Shown: positions 1 to 8,223 of the stretch, piece after piece | Layout of the letters: every line of letters begins with the position of its first letter | How positions within the stretch are numbered: the stretch's first letter is position 1 | Assembly (NCBI GenBank): GCA_020248265.1 | Contig: JADCHX010000032.1 | Span: forward strand, 1 to 40,836 | Direction of reading: 5' to 3' | DNA: 40,836 bases | Source: Rhodocyclaceae bacterium | GTDB taxonomy: Bacteria; Pseudomonadota; Gammaproteobacteria; Burkholderiales; CAIKXV01 | Notes under the pieces: model-generated | Database searches by the model: none | What the model saw: the letters and a program-made list of their open reading frames with translations, nothing else | What the model was told of the DNA's origin: nothing | Made by a program: the position numbers and the translations under genes

Positions 1-311
1 AACGGCCGGCGGCGGTGCAGGACGAACCAGCCGGTCATCCACAGGTCGGGCAACCCGCAGACATGATCGGAGTGCAGGTGCGTGTAGAAGATGTCGGTCA
101 CCTCCGGAACGGGGATGCCGCACTCGTACATGCGCTGCAGCGTGGCGCGACCGGTATCGAACAGCAGCCAGCGGCCGTTCGCCTTCACCAGCGTCGAGAT
201 GCCATGGCGTGCCACGGACAGCGAAGGGCTGCCAGTGCCCAGCATCCACACCTGCATGTACTGTTCGAGCGGGGCGGCGAGGTGGACGCCCCTGTGGATC
301 GGTATGCTCAT
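1..311 (-). CDS. MBL-fold metallo-hydrolase, RNase Z-like (partial, N-terminal part)
   Basis: Only the first 103 codons are present; the gene runs off the left edge. The frame reads without a stop from an ATG at 311, preceded by an AGGGA-type ribosome site. The protein shows MQVWMLGTGSP near residue 19, an LLFDTG strand-turn, and the metal-binding motif THLHSDH followed by CGLPDLWMTGW. This order is that of RNase Z and related arylsulfatase-like metallo-beta-lactamase-fold hydrolases, which use two zinc ions to cleave phosphodiesters or esters. Whether it is a true tRNA 3' processing enzyme cannot be decided without the rest of the protein. It is divergent from the hydrolase gene at 424. Confidence 0.75.
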   Translation of the reverse strand, partial: MSIPIHRGVHLAAPLEQYMQVWMLGTGSPSLSVARHGISTLVKANGRWLLFDTGRATLQRMYECGIPVPEVTDIFYTHLHSDHVCGLPDLWMTGWFVLHRRRP

Positions 312-423
312 GGCTTCCCTGAAAAGGCGTGCTGGCGTGTCCAGAGCGGATGCAGATTCTATGCCAGGCGGGCCGCGGCGCGAGCGCGTATCCTCCCGCG
401 GGTGTCTCGCAACGGCATCGGAA

Positions 424-1041
424 ATGATCGTCTACCTGCACGGATTCAACAGTTCACCGCAGTCGCTGAAGGCCCGCCTGGTCGAGGCGCGGATGGCCGA
501 CCTCGACCTGCTCGACCAGCTGGCCTGCCCCGCGCTGCCGCACTCGCCGAAGGAGGCGATTGCGGCCATCGACATCCTGCTGCCGGCCGAAGCCTCGGGC
601 GTGACCTTCATCGGTAGCTCGCTCGGCGGCTTCTATGCGACCCATCTGGCGGAGAAGCATGGCGCGAAGGCAGTGCTGGTGAACCCGGCGGTGCAGCCGC
701 ATGTACTGCTGGCGCCGTTCGTCGGCGAGCAGGCCAACCTGCATTCCGGCGAACGCTGGACGTTGACGCCTGCCCACATCGAGGAACTCGCGGCGCTCGA
801 GGTCGATCCGGTCACCCGTCCCGAACGCTACCTGCTGCTGGTCGAGACCGGCGACGAGGTGCTCGACTGGCGCCAGGCCGTCGCCAGGTACGCCGGCGCG
901 CGGCAGGTGGTCGTCGAGGGCGGCGACCATGGCTTCTCGAGCTTCACCGACCATATCGACGACGTGCTGCGCTTTGCCGGCATGCTGGCGCCGCCGGATC
1001 CGATGGCGCGTGCCCGGCGCCCGCGTTCGCGCGCCGGCTGA
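424..1041 (+). CDS. YqiA/YcfP-type alpha/beta-fold hydrolase
   Basis: This encodes a 205-residue protein beginning MIVYLHGFNSSPQS, the start signature of the YqiA/YcfP (UPF0227) esterase-like family. The nucleophile elbow GSSLGG follows at about residue 61-66, an acidic residue lies in ETGDEVLDW, and the histidine lies in GGDHGF near the C-terminus, so a Ser-Asp-His triad is complete. The open frame continues upstream to 91, but only the segment from 424 has family character. Length matches the family (about 190-200 residues). The natural substrate is unknown; E. coli YqiA has esterase activity in vitro. It is probably cytosolic, as there is no signal peptide. Confidence 0.82.
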   Translation: MIVYLHGFNSSPQSLKARLVEARMADLDLLDQLACPALPHSPKEAIAAIDILLPAEASGVTFIGSSLGGFYATHLAEKHGAKAVLVNPAVQPHVLLAPFVGEQANLHSGERWTLTPAHIEELAALEVDPVTRPERYLLLVETGDEVLDWRQAVARYAGARQVVVEGGDHGFSSFTDHIDDVLRFAGMLAPPDPMARARRPRSRAG

Positions 1042-1093
1042 ACGCGGCTGGCCGCGGCCTGGTCGTCCGGGGTTTGGAAGCAGACCGCTCCGG

Positions 1094-1099
1094 TATACT
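1094..1099 (+). promoter_or_regulatory. Candidate -10 element upstream of the RNase II-like gene
   Basis: TATACT, five of six matches to the sigma-70 -10 consensus, lies 110 bases before the ATG at 1209. No convincing -35 box is found at 16-18 bases, so this is a weak call. Confidence 0.35.
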
Positions 1100-1208
1100 G
1101 CGCGCCCGGCGCATGGACGCACTGCGCGTCCGTCCGGGCAGCTTTGCCTGCCCGCTGCCGTAAGTTTGCAATGCGCCCTTCATGCGCGCTTCACCGACTG
1201 CGGCCCTG

Positions 1209-3101
1209 ATGAACGTTTTTTACGAGGAAGAAGGCGAGTTGCGGGCTGGCAGCGTGCTGGCCGACAACACCACCTCGCTGCAGGTCGAAGCGCCGCATGG
1301 CAAGCGCTCGAAGGTGAAGGCGTCCAACGTGCTGTTCCGCTTCGAGGTGCCGGCACCGAAGGCGCTGGTCGACGACGCAAGGGTGCTCGCCGATACGCTC
1401 GACCCGGATTTTCTCTGGGAGGCGATCACCGCCGAGGAGTTCGGGTTCGACGACGCGGCTCGCGAATACTTCGGCGTGGCCACCGGCAAGTCTGCGTCGC
1501 CGGTCGAGCGCGCGGCCATGCTGGTGCGTCTGCATGCGAGCCCGATGTACTTCTACAAGCGAGGCAAGGGCCTGTACAAGCGAGCGCCCGCCGAATCGCT
1601 GAAGGCTGCGCTGGCCGGCGTCGAGCGCCGCAAGCGCGAGGCGGAGCAGCAGGCGCAGTGGACCGCGGCGCTGGTGGCCGGCGAGTTGCCCGAGGCGATG
1701 CGCCCGATGGTGCCGACGCTGCTCTACGCCCCCGAGAAGCAGACGATAGCCTGGAAGGCGGTCGAGGCCGCATGCGCTGCGTCCGGATCCAGCGTGCCGC
1801 ACCTGATGCAGCACTGCGGGGCGATCGCCTCGGCGCACGACTTCCATTACGGTCGTTTTCTGTTCGAGCACTTCCGCGCCGGTACCGGCTTCGCCGTGGA
1901 TGGTGCAGGCGCGGGCATGCTCGATACGCTGCTCGCGCCGCTGCCGGCGCTCGAGACTGCGGCGGTGGCAGCCTTCTCGATCGACGACACCACCACCACC
2001 GAGATCGACGATGCGTTCTCCGTGCAGCCGCTCGGCAGCGGCTGGCGCATCGGCATCCATATCGCCGCGCCATCGCTGGGTATCGCGGCCGGCTCGACGC
2101 TGGACGAGGTGGCCCTGTCCCGTCTGTCGACCGCCTACTTCCCCGGGCGCAAGATCACGATGCTGCCCGACGCGCTGGTCGAGCGGTTCACCCTGGCCGA
2201 GGGGCGCACCGTGCCTGCGGTATCGCTGTATGTCGACGTGGATGCCGATTTCACCGTGCGCTCGACGCGCTCTGCAGTCGAATCGGTGCGGATCGCGGAC
2301 AACCTCCGCCTGGAGCACCTGGAGCCCTGCTTCACCGCCGAGGCGCTGGCCGCCGCCGCTGCGTTGCCCGATCCGCGCCTCGACCATGCCTGCGGGCGCG
2401 AACTGTGGACGCTTTGGGGCTTCGCGCAGAAGCTGCAGGCCATGCGCGGCAAGCAGGCGGAGACCGGCAGTGGCCGGGTCGAGTACACGTTCATCGTCGA
2501 GGGCGACCGGATCACGCTGCGGCCGCGTGCGCGCGGCGCTCCGCTCGACACGCTGGTTGCGGAAATGATGATCTTCGCCAACAGCCAGTGGGGTGGGGAA
2601 CTGGCGCGGGCGCAGGTGCCTGCGATCTACCGCGCGCAGTCCGGCGGCAAGGTGTTCATGACCACCGTTCCGTCGCCGCACCAGGGGCTGGGTGTCGCCC
2701 ATTACACCTGGGCCAGTTCGCCGCTGCGTCGTATGGTCGACCTGATCAACCAGCGGCAGATCGCGAGCTGGATACGCAGCGAGCCGGCGCCGTATCCGCC
2801 TGGCAGCGAGTCGATGCTGGCCGCGATGCGGTCGTTCGAGCTGGCCTATGAAGCCTATGCCGAGGCGCAGCGTACGCTCGAGCGTTACTGGTCGCTGGTC
2901 TGGATCCAGCAGCAGGCACTGGCCTCGATCGACGGCGAGGTGATCCGCGACAACCTGATCCGCCTGTCCGGCGTGCCGGTGGTCGCCCGCGTGCCGTCTG
3001 TGCCGGAGCTGCCGGCGGGTACGCGGGTACGGCTGGCCGTCGAACGCATCGATCTGTATGACCTTCTGCTCGACCTGACGTTCGGGGAAGCGCTGGCGTG
3101 A
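1209..3101 (+). CDS. RNase II/RNB-domain 3'-5' exoribonuclease
   Basis: The product is about 630 residues, close to E. coli RNase II (644). The catalytic RNB domain is recognised by FSIDDTTTTEIDDAF (about residues 257-271), by the nucleotide-binding stretch with YFPGRKITMLP, and by the C-terminal SSPLRRMVDLINQRQ. These proteins degrade single-stranded RNA processively from the 3' end with Mg2+. In E. coli RNase II the metal site is D-x5-D-x-D-D; here the second acidic position is Glu (in TEIDD) rather than Asp. The ATG at 1209 (MNVFYEEEG) is preferred over one at 1182 because the family begins near there. It precedes the tonB-like/aroE/mtgA genes, an order I recall from Burkholderiales. Confidence 0.88.
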   Translation: MNVFYEEEGELRAGSVLADNTTSLQVEAPHGKRSKVKASNVLFRFEVPAPKALVDDARVLADTLDPDFLWEAITAEEFGFDDAAREYFGVATGKSASPVERAAMLVRLHASPMYFYKRGKGLYKRAPAESLKAALAGVERRKREAEQQAQWTAALVAGELPEAMRPMVPTLLYAPEKQTIAWKAVEAACAASGSSVPHLMQHCGAIASAHDFHYGRFLFEHFRAGTGFAVDGAGAGMLDTLLAPLPALETAAVAAFSIDDTTTTEIDDAFSVQPLGSGWRIGIHIAAPSLGIAAGSTLDEVALSRLSTAYFPGRKITMLPDALVERFTLAEGRTVPAVSLYVDVDADFTVRSTRSAVESVRIADNLRLEHLEPCFTAEALAAAAALPDPRLDHACGRELWTLWGFAQKLQAMRGKQAETGSGRVEYTFIVEGDRITLRPRARGAPLDTLVAEMMIFANSQWGGELARAQVPAIYRAQSGGKVFMTTVPSPHQGLGVAHYTWASSPLRRMVDLINQRQIASWIRSEPAPYPPGSESMLAAMRSFELAYEAYAEAQRTLERYWSLVWIQQQALASIDGEVIRDNLIRLSGVPVVARVPSVPELPAGTRVRLAVERIDLYDLLLDLTFGEALA

Positions 3102-3160
3102 CCATGCGCAGTGGCCGGCGTCCGGTCGCCCCGGTGCTGCGGGCACCGGGTCGACAGGGC

Positions 3161-3189
3161 ATGACAGCCCAGGGCGGCTCGCCTAGAAT
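3161..3189 (+). promoter_or_regulatory. Probable sigma-70 promoter of the tonB-like/aroE/mtgA operon
   Basis: ATGACA (-35, five of six) and TAGAAT (-10, five of six) are separated by 17 bases, 40 bases upstream of the GTG start at 3229. No terminator is seen before it, so read-through from the RNase gene is also possible. Confidence 0.55.
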
Positions 3190-3228
3190 CCTTGCCATGG
3201 TGACCTGCCCGCTTTCGCAGCCGATGCC

Positions 3229-4176
3229 GTGGCTTCGCTGATCCGGTTGCCCAACCGCTATCCGGCGCCCGCGGCGCTGTTCCTCGCGCCACCGTTCTCG
3301 TACGTGGCACCGGCCAATCGTACGCTGATGCTCGCGGTGATCGCCTCGGTGCTCCTGCATGCGATGCTGCTCGCGGCGCGCTTCACGCTGCCCGGCAGCA
3401 CCGATCGTGCCGCTGCGCCGGCAGCGCTCGAGGTGGTGCTGGTCAACGCACGCACCGTCAAGGCGCCCGTCAAGGCCGATGTGCGCGCGCAGTCGAACCT
3501 CGACGGTGGCGGCAATACCGATGCGTCGCGTCGGTTGAAGACCCCGTTGCCGCAATCCGCGACCGGTGTCGACGTACCCGACCCCGCTGCCGCCGCGCGC
3601 GCGCGGGTGGAGCAGCTCGAGGCGGAAACCCAGCGCGTGATGGCCCGGATCAAGTCGGCGGTGCCGATCGACAGCCGGGAGCCGAACCCGGGACCGCAAC
3701 CGCTGCCGCAGTCGCAGCCGGTGCCTGCCCAGAGCTCGGCCGACCTCGCGGCGCGCAGCCTCGAGATGGCACGGCTGCGCGCGGAGCTGTCGAAGGAGTT
3801 CAGCGCCTACCAGGAGCGGCCGCGCAAGGCCTTCGTCGGCGCGCGCGCAGCCGAGTACCGGTTCGCGCGCTATGTCGAGGACTGGCGATCGAAGATCGAG
3901 CGGGTCGGCAACCTGAACTATCCGGACGAAGCCCGCCGGCAGAGGCTCTACGGTACGCTGCAGCTGACCGTCTCGGTGCGCCGCGACGGCACGGTGTACA
4001 GCATCGAGATCAACCGCTCCTCCGGCTTCAAGCTGCTCGACCAGGCGGCCATCCGCATCGTCGAACTGGCCGCGCCGTTCGCCGCGTTTCCGGCGGATAT
4101 CTCGAAGGACACCGACATCCTGGCGATCACGCGCACCTGGAGCTTCACCACCGCAGAGCAGTTCCAGGGACAGTGA
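3229..4176 (+). CDS. TonB-family energy transducer-like protein
   Basis: This 315-residue protein starts at GTG; no ATG in this frame precedes the membrane anchor closely. It has one N-terminal membrane segment (about residues 34-51, LMLAVIASVLLHAMLL), a long periplasmic linker rich in Ala, Arg and Pro with a probable coiled coil (ARVEQLEAETQRVMARIK), and a C-terminal TonB-type domain with the usual LNYPDEARRQRLYGTLQLTVSVRRDGTV pattern split over residues 230-260. TonB proteins pass the energy of the proton gradient from ExbB/ExbD to outer-membrane receptors. No exbB, exbD or receptor lies nearby, so its partner is unknown. It is followed after 13 bases by aroE. Confidence 0.8.
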   Translation: MASLIRLPNRYPAPAALFLAPPFSYVAPANRTLMLAVIASVLLHAMLLAARFTLPGSTDRAAAPAALEVVLVNARTVKAPVKADVRAQSNLDGGGNTDASRRLKTPLPQSATGVDVPDPAAAARARVEQLEAETQRVMARIKSAVPIDSREPNPGPQPLPQSQPVPAQSSADLAARSLEMARLRAELSKEFSAYQERPRKAFVGARAAEYRFARYVEDWRSKIERVGNLNYPDEARRQRLYGTLQLTVSVRRDGTVYSIEINRSSGFKLLDQAAIRIVELAAPFAAFPADISKDTDILAITRTWSFTTAEQFQGQ

Positions 4177-4189
4177 GGCGGCACGTGCG

Positions 4190-5023
4190 ATGACCGACCG
4201 TTACGCCGTCTTCGGAAACCCGGTTGCGCACAGCCGCTCGCCGGCGATCCACGCCGCCTTCGCGCGCGAGACCGGGCAGGACATGGTCTACGAACGCATC
4301 CTTGCGCCGCTGGACGCATTCCGTGCCGCGGTGGACGCGTTCCGAGGCGAAGGCGGCCGCGGAGCCAATGTCACGCTGCCGTTCAAGCGCGAGGCCTGGC
4401 AGCTGGCCGATGCCTGCAGCGCGCGCGCCGCGTCGGCCGAGGCGGTGAACACGCTGCGCTTCGAGGCCGACGGCAGCGTGTTCGGCGACAACACCGACGG
4501 GATCGGACTGGTGCGCGACATCGAGGTCAACCTCGGCCAGCCGCTCGCGGGCGCCCGCGTGCTGATGCTCGGGGCCGGCGGCGCCGCGGCCGGGGTCGTG
4601 CTGCCGCTGCTCGACGCCGGGGTCCGGCGGCTGCATGTGGCCAACCGGACGGCTGCGCGCGCCGAGGCGCTGGCCGCACGGCAGCCTGGATCGGTAGTGT
4701 CCGGCGGGGGGCTGGATACGATCGAAGACGAGTTCGACCTGATCGTCAATGCCACTTCGGCGAGCCTCGGCGCTGATGCGCCGTCGACCGGGCGGGCGCG
4801 GCTGGTACCGGGCGGGCTGTGCTACGACATGATGTATTCGACCGAGCCGAGTGCGTTCCTTGCCGAGGCGGCGCGCAGCGGCGCGCGCATCGCAGACGGC
4901 ATCGGCATGCTGCTCGAGCAGGCCGCCGAATCCTTTTTCCTCTGGCGAGGCGTGCGCCCCGGCACCCAGGCGTTGCTCACGAGCATGGGTCAGCCCTGGC
5001 GCGGCAGCCGTTTGGCCGGCTGA
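4190..5023 (+). CDS. aroE: Shikimate dehydrogenase (NADP+)
   Basis: AroE reduces 3-dehydroshikimate to shikimate with NADPH, the fourth step of the shikimate pathway that feeds the tryptophan genes found elsewhere in this window. The 277-residue length is normal. The substrate site shows SRSPAIH (residues 15-21), the catalytic Lys66 in NVTLPFKREA and Asp103 in GDNTDG. The NADP-binding part has GAGGAAAG (128-135) and the NRT motif (152-154) that recognises the 2'-phosphate. The C-terminus has the family's EQAAESFFLWRG. It lies in an operon with the tonB-like gene and mtgA. Confidence 0.96.
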   Translation: MTDRYAVFGNPVAHSRSPAIHAAFARETGQDMVYERILAPLDAFRAAVDAFRGEGGRGANVTLPFKREAWQLADACSARAASAEAVNTLRFEADGSVFGDNTDGIGLVRDIEVNLGQPLAGARVLMLGAGGAAAGVVLPLLDAGVRRLHVANRTAARAEALAARQPGSVVSGGGLDTIEDEFDLIVNATSASLGADAPSTGRARLVPGGLCYDMMYSTEPSAFLAEAARSGARIADGIGMLLEQAAESFFLWRGVRPGTQALLTSMGQPWRGSRLAG

Positions 5024-5053
5024 CCCCGGCGTCGCCCCCCGCCGCTCCTGTCC

Positions 5054-5749
5054 ATGCGCACGCTTTTCCGCTGGATCTCCCGACTGCTGCTGCTCGCGCT
5101 GGGCGCGCTGCTGGCCTGGCAGCTCTGGTTGTTCGGTCATGTCGTCTACTGGAAGTACCAGAACCCGGTCGAGACGTCGTTCATGCGCATGCGGCTCGAC
5201 CAGCTGCAGCAGAAGGACGAGAAGGCCCGGTTGCGGCAGCAGTGGGTGCCGTACGACCGCATTTCGATCCACCTCAAGCGGGCGATCATCGTCGCCGAGG
5301 ACGACAAGTTCGTCGATCACGAGGGCTTCGACTGGGAGGCGATCCAGAAGGCGCTCGAACAGAACCGCAAGCAGGGGCGGGTGGTGCGCGGCGGCTCGAC
5401 GATCAGCCAGCAACTGGCCAAGAACCTGTTTCTGTCCGACGCCCGCACGCGGACGCGCAAGGTGCAGGAGGCGGCCATCACGCTGATGCTCGAGCAGACG
5501 ATGGACAAGCGCCGCATCCTCGAGATCTACCTGAACGTGATCGAATGGGGCAACGGCGTATTCGGCGCCGAAGCCGCCGCCCGCCACTACTTCGGTGTCT
5601 CGGCCTCCCAACTGACACCCGCGCAGGCCGCCCGCCTTGCCGCGATGGTCCCCAACCCGCGCTTCTACGACCGTAACCGCGGCTCGCGCTGGCTCGCCCG
5701 CTACACCGAGATCATCCAGTCCCGCATGCCGCGCGCCGTCGTCCCCTGA
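5054..5749 (+). CDS. mtgA: Monofunctional peptidoglycan glycosyltransferase
   Basis: MtgA polymerises lipid II into glycan strands in the periplasm (GT51 family) without a transpeptidase domain. The 231-residue protein has a membrane anchor at residues 10-30, the catalytic Glu82 in AEDDKFVDHEG, and GGSTISQQLAKNLFLS starting at 113, which contains the second conserved GT51 motif. Length agrees with the family. It is the last gene of the tonB-like/aroE/mtgA unit, and its stop lies 7 bases before the REP palindrome at 5756. Confidence 0.95.
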   Translation: MRTLFRWISRLLLLALGALLAWQLWLFGHVVYWKYQNPVETSFMRMRLDQLQQKDEKARLRQQWVPYDRISIHLKRAIIVAEDDKFVDHEGFDWEAIQKALEQNRKQGRVVRGGSTISQQLAKNLFLSDARTRTRKVQEAAITLMLEQTMDKRRILEIYLNVIEWGNGVFGAEAAARHYFGVSASQLTPAQAARLAAMVPNPRFYDRNRGSRWLARYTEIIQSRMPRAVVP

Positions 5750-5755
5750 AAACCC

Positions 5756-5780
5756 GGGTCTGACCCCGGGGTCAGACCCC
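5756..5780. repeat. REP palindrome pair, left flank of the RAYT gene
   Basis: Two head-to-head 13-base units (the left one with its first G replaced or missing) form a nearly perfect 25-base palindrome. Each unit is itself a hairpin with arms GGGGTC and GACCCC around one base. The RAYT stop codon lies inside this repeat, so the repeat is also the end of the gene. It may act as a shared hairpin between the convergent mtgA and RAYT genes. Confidence 0.85.
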
Positions 5781-6500
5781 AGTGTCTTTTGCATTACCAT
5801 GCTTCGTCCTCGGAGCCTGAGCGAATGGGAGCGTGCGGATGTGTGGCATGACCTCTATTCCCAGACGGCTCGCCACGTCCTGCCGGAAGGCGTCGCTTCC
5901 GGCAGGCAGCCCGCCCTGCGTGGCATCACGAATGCACGCGAGTTCGTCTGCCGACAGCGGTTGTTCGAACAGACGCGTGTAGGCGGAAAGGCGCGTCTCG
6001 CGACGATCCCCAAGACCCTGGTAGACGGCGTGTGGGGTGATCAGTTCATCCGGAACACCGAGTGCGTTGCAGCGAAAACTCGACCATGGATATGCGCCTG
6101 GCGAGTCGACCATCGAGGCCCGTACGGGATTCGCTTCGATGTACCGCATGCACCTGAGAAGATACGTTTCGGTATCGATCAGGCTCGCGTGATACCGCCC
6201 TTCCCATAGCGTCCCGCTGCGTCCATACCGCCAGTTGACATAGCGCGCAAAGCGCGTCCCGAGCGACTGCATCATGCTCGGGATGGACTCTGCCGCGCTT
6301 CCGGTCACCAGAAGGTGGACATGATTGGTCATCAGGACGTAGGAGTGGACCAGGCACTCGCAGCGGATCGCAGCCTCTGTCAGCCAGCGCAGGAAGTGAC
6401 GATGGTCGTCGGCGGACCTGAAGCACGGTGCCCGGTTGTTGCCTCGCTTGACGACATGCTGAGGCGTCGAAGGAAGGTAGAGTCGGTGGCGTCTGGCCAT
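5772..6500 (-). CDS. REP-associated tyrosine transposase (RAYT, Y1 family)
   Basis: RAYT proteins are Y1/HUH single-strand DNA nucleases that bind and cleave REP sequences. The protein is 242 residues from ATG at 6500 (MARRHRLYLP); the frame is open further upstream but without family character. Visible motifs are the metal-binding HVH at 60-62 in MTNHVHLLVTG, the probable catalytic Tyr87 in FARYVNWRYG, GTLWEGRY (97-104) and YIEANPVRA (120-128). The reading frame ends ...NAKDTGV with its TGA inside the REP unit GGGGTCTGACCCC. It appears intact, so it may be active, and it is convergent with mtgA. Confidence 0.9.
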   Translation of the reverse strand: MARRHRLYLPSTPQHVVKRGNNRAPCFRSADDHRHFLRWLTEAAIRCECLVHSYVLMTNHVHLLVTGSAAESIPSMMQSLGTRFARYVNWRYGRSGTLWEGRYHASLIDTETYLLRCMRYIEANPVRASMVDSPGAYPWSSFRCNALGVPDELITPHAVYQGLGDRRETRLSAYTRLFEQPLSADELACIRDATQGGLPAGSDAFRQDVASRLGIEVMPHIRTLPFAQAPRTKHGNAKDTGV

Positions 6501-6630
6501 GGGTGGAGAATCGTTCGCGCTCGCAGCGAGTGCCAGCAGGAAGAACGCGTCTTCTCCGCAGATACCGGCAGCACCATTCATCGTCCGTAACAGGTCCGAC
6601 AGGCCAGGCCAACGCATTGCCCTGAACCTT

Positions 6631-6669
6631 GGGGTCTGACCCCGGGGTCAGACCCCGGGGTCAGACCCT
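6631..6669. repeat. REP array of three units, right flank of the RAYT gene
   Basis: There are three consecutive 13-base units at 6631-6643 (GGGGTCTGACCCC), 6644-6656 (GGGGTCAGACCCC) and 6657-6669 (same orientation as the second, last base changed). The array lies about 130 bases upstream of the RAYT start and 75 bases upstream of mgtE, so it falls in the mgtE 5' region. The octamer CCCTGAAC stands on both sides (6620 and 6666). Confidence 0.85.
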
Positions 6670-6743
6670 GAACATCGGGGCGCCATGTTGCGCTCAGGCG
6701 CATACAATCGCGCCACCATTGAACTGGGCCGCGAGCCGATGCC

Positions 6744-8198
6744 ATGCCCGATGTCGACGAACCGCGCAGCGTGCAGGAGTCCCTGCAGGAGATCATGGAT
6801 CTCCTGCGGCGCCAGCGCGTGGTCGAGTCGCTGGCGCATCGCGAGGGGGAGGGGCGCAGCGGCGGCCTGACCGATCGACAGCCCCTGGTCGATTCGCTGG
6901 TGCACAAGCAGAATGAGGCCGAGCTGCAGTCGCGCCTCGATGCGCTGCACCCGGCAGACGTCGCACTGATCCTCGAGGCACTGCCGCTCGACGAGCGCCT
7001 GCGCGTCTGGCAGCTGGTCAAGGCCGATCGCGACGGCGAGATCCTGCTCGAGGTGTCCGACGCGGTCCGGGAAACGCTGATCGCGGACATGGACCGCGGC
7101 GAACTGGTGGCCGCGACCGAGCAGCTCGACACCGACGAGATCGCCGACCTTGCCCCCGACCTGCCGGACGAGGTCATCGCCGACCTGTTCAAGTCGCTGT
7201 CGGCGGAAGAGCGCGAGCAGTTGCGCGAGGCGCTGTCCTATCCCGAGGACAGCATCGGCGGGCTGATGGACTTCGAGATGGTCACCATCCGCGAGGACGT
7301 GACGATCGAGGTCGTGCTGCGCTACCTGCGCCGCCTCGACGAGCTGCCGAGCAACACCGACAAGCTGTTCGTGGTCGATCGCAAGGGCCTGCTGCGCGGC
7401 GTGCTGCCCCTGAAGAAGCTGCTGGTGAATGAGCCGGAGATCGAAGTCTCGACGCTGGTCGACCGTAACGTGGTCAGCTTCCATCCGGACGACGATGCGC
7501 GAGACGCGGCGACTGCGTTCGAACGCTACGATCTGATCTCCGCACCGGTGGTCGACGATCACGGGGAAGTGCTCGGCCGGCTGACCGTCGACGTGGTGGT
7601 CGATTACATCCGCGAGGCGTCCGAGGCCGAGAAGCTGAAGGCGAGCGGCCTGCGCGAGGAGGAGGACATCTTCGCCCCGGTCTGGGACAGCCTGAAGAAC
7701 CGCTGGACCTGGCTGGCGATCAACCTGGTGACGGCATTCATTGCCTCGCGCGTGATCGGCGCCTTCGAGGGATCGATCGAGAAGCTGGTCGCGCTCGCTG
7801 CACTGATGCCGATCGTGGCTGGCATCGGTGGCAATGCAGGAAACCAGACCATCACGATGATCGTGCGCGCGCTCGCGCTCGGGCAGATAAGCCGCGACGG
7901 TGCGCGCAAGCTGTTCGTGAAGGAGATCACGATCGCGCTGATCAACGGCCTGGTCTGGGGCAGCATCGTCGGCCTGGTCGCATGGGTGTTCTACCGCAAC
8001 GTCGAACTGTCGCTGGTGATGATGGCGGCGATGACGCTCAACCTGCTGCTGGCCGCCCTGGCCGGCGTGCTGATCCCGCTCGGCCGGCGCTGGCTCCAGC
8101 GCGACCCGGCGGTGGGCTCGTCGGTGCTGATCACGGCGCTGACCGACAGCGGTGGTTTCTTCATCTTTCTCGGACTGGCGACGCTGTTCCTGGTCTGA
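6744..8198 (+). CDS. mgtE: Magnesium transporter MgtE
   Basis: MgtE is a homodimeric inner-membrane Mg2+ channel gated by cytosolic Mg2+. The 484-residue protein has the expected order: an acidic helical N domain (LHPADVALILEALPLDERL, about residues 72-90), a pair of CBS domains (about 160-285, with the ISAPVVDDHGEVLGRLT strand pattern), a connecting helix, and five hydrophobic segments from about 330 to the end, including the pore stretch MPIVAGIGGNAGNQT. Length is typical (about 450-490). The REP array lies just upstream, and a TACAAT at 6703-6708 may be its -10 box, with no clear -35. It is probably followed in the same transcript by the lipoprotein gene. Confidence 0.93.
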   Translation: MPDVDEPRSVQESLQEIMDLLRRQRVVESLAHREGEGRSGGLTDRQPLVDSLVHKQNEAELQSRLDALHPADVALILEALPLDERLRVWQLVKADRDGEILLEVSDAVRETLIADMDRGELVAATEQLDTDEIADLAPDLPDEVIADLFKSLSAEEREQLREALSYPEDSIGGLMDFEMVTIREDVTIEVVLRYLRRLDELPSNTDKLFVVDRKGLLRGVLPLKKLLVNEPEIEVSTLVDRNVVSFHPDDDARDAATAFERYDLISAPVVDDHGEVLGRLTVDVVVDYIREASEAEKLKASGLREEEDIFAPVWDSLKNRWTWLAINLVTAFIASRVIGAFEGSIEKLVALAALMPIVAGIGGNAGNQTITMIVRALALGQISRDGARKLFVKEITIALINGLVWGSIVGLVAWVFYRNVELSLVMMAAMTLNLLLAALAGVLIPLGRRWLQRDPAVGSSVLITALTDSGGFFIFLGLATLFLV

Positions 8199-8223
8199 CC
8201 CATACCTCCCGGAGCCGCAAGCG

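Larger units (their letters stand above)
5756..6669 (-). mobile_element. REPtron: RAYT gene flanked by REP palindromes
   Basis: A single Y1 transposase-like gene (5772-6500) is enclosed by copies of the same 13-base palindrome GGGGTCTGACCCC/GGGGTCAGACCCC: two at the left end (5756-5780) and three at the right (6631-6669). Arrangements of one RAYT gene between REP copies are known as REPtrons and are thought to be domesticated relatives of IS200/IS605. No classical terminal inverted repeats were seen. The element separates mtgA from mgtE. Confidence 0.75.

Noticed and set aside
91-423. Upstream extension of the hydrolase frame
   Set aside because: It is antisense to the MBL-fold gene and has no family character; the conserved start is at 424.
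1191-3146. Long minus-strand open frame over the RNase II-like gene
   Set aside because: It is a shadow frame caused by high GC; its translation is His/Arg-rich and unlike any protein, while the plus strand has clear RNB motifs.
4145-5800. Long minus-strand frame over aroE and mtgA
   Set aside because: Shadow frame opposite two certain genes.
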